This document shows, piece by piece, positions 30,791 to 43,000 of a stretch of 64,000 nucleotides of DNA. A model generated the notes under the pieces. It did not search any database. It saw nothing but the letters and a program-made list of their open reading frames with translations, and was not told where the DNA came from. The stretch lies in the NCBI RefSeq assembly GCF_932294415.1, contig NC_065535.1, positions 29,032,782 through 29,096,781 on the forward strand. The letters are read 5' to 3'. The translations under genes were made by a program, and so were the position numbers. The DNA is from Quercus robur (Eukaryota; Streptophyta; Magnoliopsida; Fagales; Fagaceae). Positions within the stretch are counted from its first letter, which is position 1, and the number at the start of each line of letters is the position of its first letter.

Positions 30791-31458
30791 AATATATTGT
30801 AAGATAAACTTTTAAGACATTACAATTTTACATGTAAATATTCTAAATTTTTTTTTTTAAATTGAGTTTAAATTCTACTGTCATATATTTAAACTCTCAA
30901 TTAAAATTTTGCCAAATCATATTTTTTTTGAATGATAGAATTGTTTTTGTTGAGAAACAATATCTATTTAAATAAAAATTATAATAAATAGTTCCACATA
31001 CAAACACAATCCTAGATTCATAAAAATATCTATTAATAATTACATAATTATATTTTTAATAATTTCATTTAAAAACACAATCATAATTGTGGGGGTCAAG
31101 ATCTCAAACACAAACAAATATTTACTATATATGGTCTAAGTTAAATGACTTGCACAACTAATTTATCATTAAAACAAGGTAAAAAATCCACAATAAGAAA
31201 TTCAAACAACTGATTAAGCCAGAAGGAATAAAGATAAGATGTTTTATTTTATACAAATTGTTTTCTTGAGGAGTAGGGAATGAGCAAGAAAAGGAAAATA
31301 CAACATGACTCTCTTCCCTCTATTCTAGAGTTTCTTATTTGTATTTTTTGATCCTCTTTTTCTGTTGCAACCTCCTCTTCTTTTATAAGCCTTTTTGGAG
31401 ATACTTGTCTTATTTTCCATTGGTTCTCCCCCATTTTCATCACAAAACAAGACTTTTT

Positions 31459-31491
31459 TTTTGGGGGGGGGTGGGGGCGGGGGGGGGGGGT
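31459..31491 (+). repeat. G-run, potential quadruplex
   Basis: A run of mostly G, broken only by single T and C bases, follows a T-run. It contains more than four G-tracts of three or more. Confidence 0.8.
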
Positions 31492-31559
31492 GTTTTTACT
31501 GTTGTTGTCATATATGTATTTAATGTGGAAAAGATTATGTAGAGAACCTCTCATTAATG

Positions 31560-31862
31560 CGGACATGACGATCTCTATGATTCATATCCCTTTAGGGGGT
31601 TTCCCGAGGTATATCTGGTAAAAGCAGTATTTCAACTAAAGAGGGGGATTGGTTCCCCGAGAATCTTCCTTTATCCATTATAGGGTCACTTGCGTTTATG
31701 ATCTCAGACAAGAGTTTCAGTATCGGTGGCATACCTAGACTTTCGCAAGAGCCATATGAGTATGTTTCCTTTTATTACTCATAGAGATGGGTCTAGCCAA
31801 TCTTTTCAAGTATGATCCTCCAAGCCCTTTGGGCATCGGTTCGGAATTGAGTTCATCCCCCC
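31560..31862. other. unexplained block of higher GC
   Basis: About 300 bp of roughly balanced base composition, bounded by AT-rich DNA on both sides. It includes GGGGGTTTCCCGAGGTATATC and TTTGGGCATCGGTTCGG. It has no long open frame and no terminal repeats. It might be a fragment of organellar DNA or of a transposon, but I do not recognise it. Confidence 0.4.
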
Positions 31863-31934
31863 TACAATAATAAATACCTTTTTTTTAGAAAATAAATATC
31901 TATTAATAACTACCATAATTATCAATTTCATATA

Positions 31935-32140
31935 AATGTCTATTTGGGAATAGTTTATTTAGTTGAAACTAAAATTTTTTTTACTAAAAGTACTGTAGAT
32001 AAAGCTAAAATATAGCTAAAACAATATAGTGAGACTCATGAATAGTATCAAAAAGTACAATGAGATTCATGAATAGTAGTAAAAATAAGTTAAATAGTAA
32101 AAAAAACAGGTTTTTTAAACCAATGTCAAACGCACACTTA
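31935..32140. mobile_element. degenerate MITE relic
   Basis: The order of motifs (TTTGGGAATAG, ACTAAAAGTACTGTAG, ATGAATAGTA, CAAACGCACAC) recalls the MITE at 30459-30790, in decayed form. The ends are uncertain. Confidence 0.4.
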
Positions 32141-32334
32141 ATATTTTATACACAAACACAATCAAAATATATGTGTATTAATAATTATTATAATTTTCAA
32201 ATTTTATATTTATATACAAATTAAAGATAACATCATTCTTAGTCTAATGATAAAGAGCTATCATTTGGAGCGGATACAATAGGTTGAAACTCTCTAAAAA
32301 AAATAACATCATTTTTTAGATAAAAATATAAAAT

Positions 32335-33082
32335 TGTGGGGACCGGCCCAAAATAATAGGCTGGCTGGGCCCTGGGCCCGTCCGAGGATCCATCTATCCG
32401 AGGAGACGTCGTGGCCCAAAATCCCTATCCAGACCCGCAGGGGTAAAGATAACACGTCCGAGGAGTCATTCCTCCTCGGACGTTCCAAAAATCCAGATCA
32501 AAAGTGCATCCCAGCTACTGTAGTCTCCCTTCCAAGCACGTAAAAAGAAAGGAAACCCCAAATATCTCAGCAAAGGCTGCCACCACCACATTAAATGCAC
32601 CATAGCTACTCTCCTGGCCGCATTAATGAGGAGAATACCCCTAAACAGTGCCACCTTAGTCACAGCAACTCATAAAGAACTGATAAGGGTGTCTGATGTG
32701 ACAAGTGCTTAAGTGGGGGTTTGGATGATCAACAAGTGTAAAGCCCAGATGATAGAAGAGGGTCTATATATGTAAAAGTCCCCCAAGAGAAGGGGACGAG
32801 AAAAAACAGAAGGAGAGAGAGGAGAGAACATTGTAGAGGTTTTATTTGCATGAATCTGTGCCCGTTAATCAAGTTGGAGACCATATAATCTGAGAAGGAT
32901 CTCTTTTCATTGTTACCTCCTTTTGTTCTTGTTTCTGTGTCTCCTGAGTCCATGCAACAAACCGAATAAGCTAATTGGAACCAAGTTCTTTAGCCCATTC
33001 TCTACAGAAATTCATTGTGTGGGACTTTTTGGGCCAAGACTTGACCAACAAGGATCGGGTCAACTAAAATCGTGTCCCTACA
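32335..33082 (+). mobile_element. 5' LTR of the Gypsy element, 748 bp
   Basis: Starts TGTGGGGACCGG and ends GTGTCCCTACA, directly before the primer-binding site. A TATA-like TCTATATATG near 32762-32771 is a plausible promoter. Several TCCGAGGA/TCCTCGGA motifs lie in the first 200 bp. The 5 bases before it (AAAAT, 32330-32334) are one half of the expected duplication; the other half is outside the window. Confidence 0.88.
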
Positions 33083-33100
33083 ATTGGCGTCGTCTGTGGG
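33083..33100 (+). promoter_or_regulatory. primer-binding site
   Basis: ATTGGCGTCGTCTGTGGG follows the LTR end by no more than two bases. It is a variant of the TGGCGCCGT... site common in plant Gypsy elements, which fits the 3' end of tRNA-Asp in its first nine bases apart from one difference. Confidence 0.75.
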
Positions 33101-33136
33101 AAGAACTAGAGTATCAGTAAGCACAACGGTTGAGCA

Positions 33137-34510
33137 TGGCAGAACCAGGTCCACACCAGGAGAATCCTCACCAAGTTAACCCTCAACAGACAGAACCCGT
33201 TGAGTCCCAGTGACAAAATAACCCTGCCAACCCAGACAGCAAAAGGAATCGTGAGGGAAGCGTACATACTACCTAGATGAGCCAAAGTCATACCCAAATA
33301 GGTAGTCACGTATCCCAAAGGCGAAACAGTCATCAGGCCATGCAGCGAGAGATAGATGACCTGAAAAGGAAGTTGCGACATGCGCAGCGCAAGCGATCTC
33401 CCTCCAGTTCAGATGCGTCCTCTAACGAGGAGGACGTGAGTTATCGACAGAGATCGAGAACACCCCCAAGTGAAACATTTTCTTGCGAGAAGGAGTCTCG
33501 CCCTGTACGAAAGTACGAGAACCCATCCAGCAAGGGTTTGGGAAACGATGCTATGAATAGGGCACTAGACCAGATTTCAAGATCACCCTTCATGTACAGA
33601 ATTGAAGGGACTAAGTTGTCTCACGCTTTAATCAACCAACGTTCGCCATCTACAACGGTCGAGCAGACCCGGTGGAGCACGTGAGTCAGTTTAACCAAAA
33701 AATGGCTATCTACTCGCAAAATGAAGCCCTAATGTGCAAAGTCTTCCCTTCCAGCTTGGGACCAATGGCGATGAGATGATTCAACAGCCTGAAGACAAAT
33801 TCCATAGGTTCATATAAGCAGCTCACTCAGGCTTTCTGCTCTCGCTTTATTACGAATAGCAGGGTCCCTTGACCCTTAAGTTCGTTGTTGTCCTTATCCA
33901 TGCACGAGGGAGAGACCTTGAAGGCGTATTCGGATAGATATTAGGAGATGTATAACGAGTTGGATGAGAACCATGATGATGTCGCTATCAGCACATTCAA
34001 AAGCGGTCTTCCCACCGAGCATGGCTTAAGGAAATCTCTCACTGGTAAACTAGTTGCCAACGTTCATCAGTTGATGGATAGGATCAACAAGTACAAAAGG
34101 GTGGAAGAAGATCAGCTACAAGGAAAGGGAAAGGAGAAGATCATTCCCCCTAAGGCGAATGATTTCAGGTCAGAACGATATAACCACAACCAGCCGAGGA
34201 GAGATTTTTCGAGACAGGCCAGACAAAGTAACATGCAAACGGTGAATGCCGTGTCCAGAGAGCCAGTACAACAAGTGCTGGAGAAAGTGAGGAACGAATC
34301 CTTCTTCAGATGGCCGGGAAAAATGGCCGGAGACCCTTCAAAACGTAACCAGAACCTGTATTGCCACTATCATCAGGACCATGGACATACCACTAAGGAT
34401 TGCAGGAATCTATGGAATCACCTAGATCAGTTGGTCCGAGAAGGAAAGTTACGTCACCTTTTACACCCCTCGAGCGGTCATCCGGGCCAGGCGATGCAAG
34501 AGCCTTGAAA
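33137..34510 (+). pseudogene. Gypsy gag region (fossil)
   Basis: The region starts at an ATG about 35 bp after the primer site. It shows an Arg/Ser-rich N-terminal part, a retrotransposon gag core and a CHYHQDHGHTTKDC zinc-knuckle-like motif near the end, as in other plant Gypsy gags. The region is broken. Confidence 0.8.
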
Positions 34511-34599
34511 AGATGTATCCTTAAGACCCCCCACAGGAACGATCCATGTTATCCTCACCGCTCCAGGAAGAACCGGGTCGTTTCCTTCCAGGGTGTTGT

Positions 34600-35180
34600 C
34601 TGTGGCTCGGCTCTCCGCCGAGGACAGGGGAAGAGAATTTAAAAGGTCTAAAAAGAGAAGCTCGCTAATATTAGGATTCTTGGACGAGGATAAGAGAGGA
34701 ACTATCCAACCTCACCACGATGCCTTAGTGGTTACGCTGAGAATCGGAGGCTTCGATGTGAGAAGGGTGCTGGTAGACCCGGGTAGCGCAGTAGAAGTAA
34801 TGTATCCTGATTTATACAAGGGGCTGAACCTGAGGCCAGAGGATTTGACGGCTTACGACTCTCCCCTTATCAACTTCGAAGGGAAGACTATCACGCCAAA
34901 AGGGCAAATCAGACTACCCATACAAACTAGATCAGAGGTGGTGGAAGTGGACTTTATCGTGGTCGATGCCTACTCGCCCTACATAGCGATAGTAGCCAGG
35001 CCATGGATCCATGCCCTAGAAGCTGTATCCTCCACACTTCACCAAAAGGTGAAATACCCGTCCAGAGGCCAAGTAGAAGAGATTCGTGGAGATCAGGCCA
35101 TGGCCAGGCAGTGTATGGTGGCCGCCATCTCGCATCGGTCCACTGCCGAGTCCTCGGCCTCTGAGAACTTATAGCAACCA
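34600..35180 (+). pseudogene. Gypsy aspartic protease region (fossil)
   Basis: The retropepsin-like fold is recognisable from the LVDPGSAVEVMY block and the downstream IAIVARPWI segment. In this family it lies between gag and RT in one polyprotein. Confidence 0.75.
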
Positions 35181-35186
35181 GCCACC

Positions 35187-36700
35187 TTGGCAGAGCAGGT
35201 CGATGAGCCAGCCGAGGAGAAAAGGTGTGAGAGTTTAGAAAAGTTTGCCGTTGACAATGACCCCGAGAGATTTTTCCAGGTCGGCTCCGAGTTGCCTCCT
35301 CAAGAAAAAGAGGAACTGGTTGGGTTTCTGAGAAGAAATATCGATGTGTTTGCATGGGACGCATACGATGCCCCAGGGGTTGACCCTAGCCTTATTTGTC
35401 ACCACTTGAATGTTAACCCATCTTCCATTCCAAAGAAGCAACCACCCCAACGTCCCTCAAAGGAACATGCCAGTGCTATTAGAGACGAAGTGATGAAGCT
35501 GAAAAAGGCAGGAGCCATTAAAGAAGTTTTTTACCCTGAATGGCTGGCAAATACGGTGGTGGTGAGAAAGAAAACGGGGAAATGGCGAGTCTGTGTGGAC
35601 TTCACGGACTTGAATAAGGCATGCCCGAAAGACCCATTCCCTTTGCCTCGAATTGACCGACTGGTGGATGCAACTGTAGGCCACCCTCGAATGAGCTTCC
35701 TGGACGCCTTCCAGGGCTATCATCAGATACCCCTTGCATTAAAGGATCAGGAGAAGACGGCGTTCATGACACCCATCAGGAACTATCACTACAAGGTAAT
35801 GCCTTTCGGACTGAAGAACGCAGGGTCAACTTACCAAAGAATGATGACCAGAATGTTCGAACCACAGCTGGGCAAAGTTATTGAAGTCTACATAGACGAT
35901 ATGGTCGTAAAAAGTAAAATAGTGTCCGAGCAAGTAAAGGACCTGGAGATCATCTTTGACATCTTAAGAGAGCATAAGTTGCGGCTTAACGCTTCCAAAT
36001 GTTCATTCGGGGTCGGGTCTGGGAAATTCCTAGGCTATATGGTAACTCACAGAGGGATAGAGGTAAGCCCAGACCAAATCAAAGCGATTAATAGCCTACA
36101 GGCTCCTCGAAATCCGAAAGAAGTACAAAAATTTACTGGCATGATCGCAGCATTAAACCGGTTCATATCACGATCTGCAGACCGATGTCGACCTTTTTAC
36201 CTCTTGATAAATAAATGGAAAAGGTTTGAGTGGTCGGAGGATTGTGTCCGGGCCTTCCAGCAACTCAAGGAATACTTATCACGACCACCCATCATGTCTA
36301 GCCCTGAGGTAGACGAGGTACTGTTTGCATACATAGCCGTAGCCCCTCATGCTGTAAGCCTGGTACTGATACGGGATGACAATGGGGTACAGCGACCAGT
36401 GTACTACGTGAGTAAATCATTACATGAGGCCGAAGTGCGATACTTACCATTGGAGAAAGCAATTCTGGCAGTAGTGCACGCCACACGGAAGCTCCCTCAT
36501 TACTTTCAGGCACATACGATTATTGTTTTAACACAGCTTTCCCTTCGGTCGGTGCTCCGAAGCGCCGATTACACAGGAAGGATCGCCATGTGGAGTGCGT
36601 TGTTGGGTGCTTTTGACATTAAATACATGCCTAGGTCTTCTATCAAGGGTCAAGTCCTCGCTGATTTAGTCGCAGAATTCGCTGAACCCTCTATAGAAAC
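35187..36700 (+). pseudogene. Gypsy reverse transcriptase and first RNase H (fossil)
   Basis: The RT is recognisable by the FPLPRID, LDAFQGYHQIPL, MPFGLKNAGSTYQRMM and YIDDMVVKS blocks. The Gypsy-type RNase H follows (YYVSKSL, LPLEK, LADLVAEF). Confidence 0.93.
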
Positions 36701-36749
36701 AACAACCGAGAAAGAAGACATGGATGGAAAATCCGTTGGCACAATCTCA

Positions 36750-37160
36750 ACATGGGAGACCTTGTGCTGGAAAGTCTACGTGGATGGCGCGGCCAACCAA
36801 AGAGGATCTGGAATTGGGATAGTTTTAATATCGCCTGAAGGCATTGCCATTGAGAAATCACTAAGATTTGGGTTCTCGGCTACAAACAACGAGGCCGAGT
36901 ACGAAGCCTTGCTTCAAGGGATGATGATGGTTCAGAAATTGGTTGGAAGGGCAATGGAAGCGTTCTCGGACTCCAAATTGGTCGTGGGCCAAGTGATGGG
37001 CGAGTTGGAAGCTAGAGATGCCCGAATGCAGGAATATCTTGGCCGGGTCAAACGTCTGCAGTCAGACTTTGAATCCTTTAACCTGACGCATGTTCCGAGA
37101 AGCAAGAACACACATGCAGACTCCCTAGCCACTCTAGCCACATCCTCTGCACATGACCTG
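36750..37160 (+). pseudogene. second, archaeal-type RNase H of the Gypsy element (fossil)
   Basis: A second RNase H begins VYVDGAANQRGSGIGIVL and continues through NNEAEYEALLQG, FSDSKLVVGQ and NTHADSLATLA. Dual RNase H is characteristic of the Tat lineage of plant Gypsy elements. Confidence 0.9.
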
Positions 37161-37399
37161 CCCAGGACAATCCTTGTTGAGGATTTATGCCAGACAAGCT
37201 CCACTAGAGGAAAGAAAGCTCAGGTCCATCAGGTTAGAAAGAGTCCTAGTTGGATGGATCCTATATTGAACTTCTTGAAGGGCGATACACTACCAGAAGG
37301 GAAACTAGAAGCCGAGAAGATACGGAGGAACACTCCTCGGTTCTGGTTATCGGAAGACCACAAACTATACCGGCGCCCCTATTCTGGGCCATACCTATT

Positions 37400-38114
37400 A
37401 TGTATACACCCAGAAGAATCCGAGTCCTTGGTTGAAGAGTTACATGAGGGGATTTGTGGAAGTCACACCGGAGGAAGATCGCTGGCGCACAGGGCACTTA
37501 CCTAAGGATACTGGTGGCCGAACATGCAAAGGGAGGCCCAAGAATATGCAAAGAAGTGTGATCAGTGCCAGAGATTCGCCCCAAATATCCACCAACCCGG
37601 AGGAGTCCTTAACCCTCTCTCCAGCCCCTGGCCGTTTGCTCAGTGGGGTCTTGATATTGTCGGTCCTTTCCCCAAAGCGGCAGGAAATAAGCGATACATA
37701 ATAGTCGGGACTGATTATTTCACCAAGTGGGTGGAGGCTAAACCTTTGGCCAACATCAGGGATGTGGATGCCAAGAAATTCATTTGGAAAAACATTATTA
37801 CACGCTTCGGAACTCCACACACACTCATCTCGGACAACGGTCTCCAATTTGATAGTAAGAACTTCAGGGAGTACTGCTGCGAATTTAGGATCATTAACCG
37901 GTATTCCACTCCTGCCTACCCTCAAGGAAATGGGCAAGCCGAGGCCGTAAACAAAGTCATAGTAAGTGGTCTGAAAAAGAGATTGGATGATGCAAAGGGG
38001 AGATGGGTGGAAGAGCTCCCGCATGTTTTATGGACTTATCGGACGACGCCGAGGCGGTCAACGGGTGAAACTTCCTTTTCAATGACTTATGGGGCCGAGG
38101 CCGTACTCCCAATC
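37400..38114 (+). pseudogene. Gypsy integrase, upstream part (fossil)
   Basis: The zinc-binding region (CDQCQRFAP) and the catalytic core (GLDIVGPFP, FTKWVEAKPL, ISDNGLQFDS, NGQAEAVNK) are visible. The reading region is interrupted where the MULE at 38124 enters and resumes beyond 61189. Confidence 0.9.
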
Positions 38115-38123
38115 GAGAATAGC

Positions 38124-38210
38124 GGCGAAAATGGCCAACTGGCCTTAAAAATGAAACTATCTAGTTAGTAGGCTCTCCTTAGAAACATATTTCGTTTATA
38201 GCATCTCGAG
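38124..38210 (+). repeat. left TIR core of giant MULE
   Basis: The 87-bp core pairs with 61094-61180 with three mismatches. Weaker similarity continues inward through the TCGAG palindromes. Confidence 0.93.
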
Positions 38211-38396
38211 CCTTAGAGGCTCGATTTTGGTCTTAAAATCGAGCCTTTGGGCCTCGATTTTCTACTGTGATCTGGCCTGTATGGGGTGGAATGGTCCAGC
38301 TGGAAATCGAGTCTTTTAGACTCGATTTCCACGTGGATCTTGAGTCTTAGAGACTCGATTTCCAGCTGGAAAACGAGTCTCATAAACTCGATTTTT
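38205..38396. repeat. four subterminal palindromes, left end
   Basis: Palindromes built on AATCGAGTCT...AGACTCGATT lie at about 38205-38230, 38236-38262, 38301-38330 and 38339-38396 (the last partly overlapping pairs). The best copy is 30 bp long and starts and ends GGAAATCGAG/CTCGATTTCC. Similar modules sit at the right end and in the internal palindrome. Confidence 0.85.
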
Positions 38397-38695
38397 GAGT
38401 ACAGTTACTCTCTTGTTTTAATCGTGTCTGATGTCTGGTCATGTCAAGTCCCACAGCTCAGCTGGTTTTGTCTGGTCTGGGGTTTCTCAGGAGTCAGCCT
38501 TTGCAGTTTGCACATGCTCACTCATTGTAGGTATACATTCAGTTGTCTGGCTTATAGGTATACATGCTAGCACCCACATCCTTCCTCTCACTCATTTTCA
38601 TTTCAGCATAAAATTTATTATCTGGCTGTGCTCTTTTACTCTCATACAAATCTCACCCCATTACAAACTTCAAATCAAACTCACCCCACATCCTC

Positions 38696-41600
38696 ATGTC
38701 AGGTAAGGTTTCTCAATCTCTCTAATTAGTTACATATATAAATATAATATATATATATATATATATATATTTATATGTGTATTGTTAGGTTTTTTTATGG
38801 GTATGTGTATCATGACTAATTTTTTTGTTTGGTTTGATATTGTTTTTTATATTTTTGATAGAATGATTTGAAGGTTTGTAATGGGGTGAGTTGTGTGTTT
38901 AGTTTTTTTTTTTTTTAGTATAATTAATGATTTTTTATTTTTTATTTTATTTTGGAAACAAATGATAATGATTGGGTGTGTTTGTATGTGAATATGCAAA
39001 TGTGGGGTTTGTAAGAAGTTATATTTGGTAGTGTATATATTTGCTAGGATTTTATACAAAGTAAAAAATATATTTAGGTATATATTTGTATTGTTAGGCT
39101 TTTATCATGACTATTTTTGCAAGTTAGTGTATATAATTTGCTAGGATTTTATACAAAGTAAAAAATATTGTAGATATATATTTGTATTGTTAGGCTTTTA
39201 TCATGACTATTTTTGCAAGTTAATGTATATATTTGCTAGGATTTTATAACAAGTAAAAAATATTGTAGATATATATTTGTATTGCTAGGCTTTTATCATG
39301 GCTATTTTTCTTGTTGTTTGGTTTGATATTTTTATTTATATTAGTTAGAGCTGAGTTGAAATTTTGTAATGGGGGTGAGTTTTGTTTTTAGTTTTTTTAT
39401 TTGTTTGAGTACGAAATGATAATGATTGAGTGTGTTTGTATGTGATGTGGGGTGAGTATATGCAATTGTGGGGTGAGAATTTGTGATTTTTGTACTTTGA
39501 GTAGATAGAAAAGGTTTTGTAATTGATGTTAAATGAAAGAAAAAAATATGTCGCTAACATATTATACTTGACTCTTTAATAGGTTCACAACATCTGAAGA
39601 ATATTGATATAAATGTATACTACGGTGGACCCCTTAACAATCCTGGGGGGATTGAGGGATTTCCATTTACAGGGCCAGGTATCCAATGCTACCCCATGAT
39701 GATACGTCGTAAGTTGAAGACGTTGAATGATTTGAAGTTGAAAATAATGGACGAATTGAATTTGAACTCTGCTTGGTATGACATCAAGATTATTTATTGT
39801 TACCCACAAGAAGTCCTACATGAACGGATAAATTACGAGTATATGGCGATTAAAGAAGACAAACATGTGAAGATGATGTTTAATAGGATCCAGAAAATGC
39901 CCTAAGTAAATGCTGCTGAGTTGTACATAAGTTCAGAGCCGCTTGTGGAAGTTGATACTGAGATGGTGCAACAAACAACTACGTCTTTACAATTTACAGC
40001 CCTTGATGATGGATGCACTGCAATGGGAGGGTATACAATGGGAGATTATATGCTCCCATCTCAAGATCATGTTGTAAATACTGGTGAAACCCTCCATTGT
40101 CAAAAGACACATTTAGAGGAGGATGACGAAGACGAAGACGAAGATCATGCTACGAATGATGGTGAAAGTATTGATGGTGTGGATGAGTACAAAGAGAGGA
40201 TTGAACAAGGCGACCTTGAGAACGATGTGGATGACCATGAAATCGTTCCCCATTTTGAAGAGGAAAATATGGAGTTCCATGATGAAGGTGATGCAGACGA
40301 TGATATTGGCATCTAGCGTGATACAAATACGACCACTGGCTACAGACCTCCTGCTAACTCATTCTACGCAAATACTTGGGAAAATATGTTTGATCCTTCA
40401 CGTCTATTAGAACCATTTGTTTGTACTTGGCAAGATGGGATGCATTTTTGTAAAGGGTTGACTTTTGCAAATAAATCGGCGGTGAAACGTGCATTGACAA
40501 TATACGCAGCAAATGATAATAGAAATTTTATAACCCGGAGGTCGAGCACCACAAAATTGTGCGTCGCATGTGTTGATGACAATTGCAAGTGGTACGTTGG
40601 GGCATTCATGAAGAATAAACTTAATGGTCTGTGGGTGGTCACGTCTTATGTGGGTCCACACACTTGTATACCCTTTGGCCTGCAAAGAGACGGTAGAATG
40701 ATGGATTCTAATTTTGTTGCATCAGAAATTGTGGAAAAATTGCGACAAAATCACACTGCTCGTATTGATGAGCTCTGGGAGATCATACGTACTAAGTATA
40801 ATCATGAGCTTTCTTACTATAAAGTATGGGACGCAAAACAAAAGGCAATTGCTAAGATATTTGGGGATTGGGAGGAGTCTTACCAAAGGTTGCGGAAATT
40901 GTTGTTGGCATACTTGGATCAAGACTCAGGTACCAAGTACAGCTATCACACCATACCTAGGCCATACGAAGGTATTGCGGTACTTCGCTATGTATATTGG
41001 GCATTCGCTCCATGCATTGCTGCATTCAAATATTGCAGGCCAGTGATCAGTATTGATGGGACTCATTTGTATGGTAAATACAAAGGGGTGTTGATGATTG
41101 CAATGGCAACTGATGCTAACCAAAAGGTTTTGCCTCTCGCCTTTGCTGTTGTAGACAGGGAGTCAGGGCTTAGTTGGGGTTGGTTTTTAGAGTGTCTTAG
41201 GACTTCCATAGAGCATGTCATACCTAAGGATGGCATTTGCATTATTTCTGACCGACATAAAGGTATCAGATGCGCCATTCAAGAGTGGCCTAGAGGTGAG
41301 GACGGAAGAGAACAGGTATATCATCGATATTGCCTTCGACATGTTGCTAGCAACTTCAACACAAAATTTAAGGACCCGACTTTAAAGGCATTGGCCTTGA
41401 AAGCTGGATATGCGACTCATGAAGCAAAATTCACGTCCATAATGCAAACCATTAAGGAGGCCGAGATTAATTTACTGAGGGGTGTAGACCCTATTGATCG
41501 CCACATCCTATGCTATATGCCTTACACATATCTAATGAGTGAGGATGTTGACAAATGGACCCAGTCACAAGATGGTGGAAGACGTTACGGGGCAATGACA

Positions 41601-42341
41601 ACCAATATCTCTGAGTGTTTTAATGGGGTACTTAAAGGTGCCCGCGATTTGTCCATTGCTACAATGGTTGAGTTCACATGATCCAAACTTGTTGCATATT
41701 TCTACGATCGACATGAAAAAATTCTTTCTGATCTCTCTCAAGGTAAGGTGTGGAGTGATTATGCAATGAAGATCTATAACAAAAATGAGCAGAAAACTGC
41801 AGGACACACTCTGAGGAATTTTAATCATGAAATTGGTGTATATCAAGTGGTTACCTCGTATAACGACCATAGAGGTGGAGGGGGAAACCACAGTCATGAA
41901 GTGCACGTAATTGAGCAAACATGTGGTTGTGGAAAGTGGCAAAACTTGAAGATCCCTTGTTCACATGCAATTAAAGTTCTTAAAGGTCTGCACCTTGATG
42001 CGACCAGCTATATTGACCCATGTTACAGTTTGAACAACGCCATTCAGACATATTCACATCATTTTGTGGTGCCAAAATCAGAGTCATTGTGGAGGGATGT
42101 TTGCGAACCACGGTGGGTGCCTGACCCACAGCTATTGCGGGGCAAAGGTCGTCCTGTGAAGTCAAGATTAAGGAATGAAATGGATGGGATACGACGAGAA
42201 CGGGGAAGCCGGAGGGAAGATCCGGACTTGAGGGAGATTCAACCAAGGCAACGATGTGGAGTGTGTCATCAAGAGGGGCATAACCGCAGATGTTGTCCCA
42301 GTTCCCATGGGGCTTCGACAAGTGGTGGTGCTGCAAACTAG
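38696..42341 (+). pseudogene. mudrA: decayed mudrA-type transposase of the giant MULE
   Basis: A mini-exon ATGTCAG (38696-38702) is followed by donor GTAAGG; the acceptor at 39582 opens a single long exon (39583-42341) in one frame. Three in-frame stops (39903 TAA, 40315 TAG, 41680 TGA) lie in otherwise undamaged sequence. About 920 codons are present. An N-terminal region begins after INVYYGG, then a Glu/Asp-rich stretch, the MULE DDE core (SIDGTHLYGKYKG, IISDRHKG, NISECFNGVL), a SWIM finger (CGC...CSH) and a CCHC knuckle (CGVCHQEGHNRRCC). It is a different lineage from the transposase at 13573-16873. The stops fit single transitions (for example Gln or Arg to stop), as expected after cytosine methylation. 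Confidence 0.9.
39029..39315 (+). repeat. 96-bp tandem repeat in mudrA intron
   Basis: Three copies of a unit containing TTTGCTAGGATTTTATA and TTGTTAGGCTTTTATCATG start near 39029, 39126 and 39222. They lie inside the 880-bp intron of the transposase gene. A looser duplication of GATAATGATTG[AG]GTGTG sequence flanks them. Confidence 0.85.
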
Positions 42342-43000
42342 GCAAGTGTTGTCACTGTTTTTATATAATATGCTCAGAATGTCATTTGGTTGTTGTTCTT
42401 CACATTTGGAAACTAACAACTGTACCTTCGTGGTTGTCAGGCGAGCGGAGATTGGATTTTTGAATGGCATTGTACGTGGGACTTGTGGTTATATTCGGTA
42501 TGGACAAGTGCAGCAAATTCTATGTAGACTATGTTGTATCAGTATGGAAAAGTTATAGGTGACTATGTAGAGTATGTTGTATCAGTATGGACAAGTGTTA
42601 GACGACTATGTAGACTATGTTGTATTGACTTAGTTTTTATTTTGTTTATTGCTAAATATTGTGCTAATTGAACATTTGTTATCCATTGTACTCGTTACAT
42701 TAATTGCGTTGTGCAGCTTTTGCCTGTAATGCAATGATATGGCATTGGCAATGTAGCTACTACTTTGCCAACTTCAACCACAGCGGCCTTGTTTGAACCG
42801 ATGATAATGTATTGACTCTTTTTGTGTGCTAAGGGCAACTAAAATGCCCATGAATAGTAACTGTTTGAATCCGATTGTTTGCATCTGATGTACTCTCTCC
42901 TTGACTGGTGATTATGCTTGTATCTACTTCTTTACCGCTGACCATGTGATGTGTTCTGGATCTCTTTTACTATTGTAGGGGAAGGGACAAAAGTAATTCT
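42342..43000. other. 3' flank of the transposase gene
   Basis: This should hold the transposase 3' UTR. A short unit with GACTATGTAGA[CG]TATGTTGTAT recurs at about 42521-42630. No other gene is seen. Confidence 0.5.

Larger units (their letters stand above)
29104..32329. other. intergenic DNA upstream of EMB8
   Basis: The EMB8 promoter and 5' UTR should lie in the first few hundred bases; the DNA immediately upstream is T-rich and no TATA box could be assigned. The rest holds MITEs, an imperfect tandem array, TA microsatellites (about 29849-29877 and 30379-30401), a G-run and an unexplained higher-GC block, listed separately. Confidence 0.5.
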
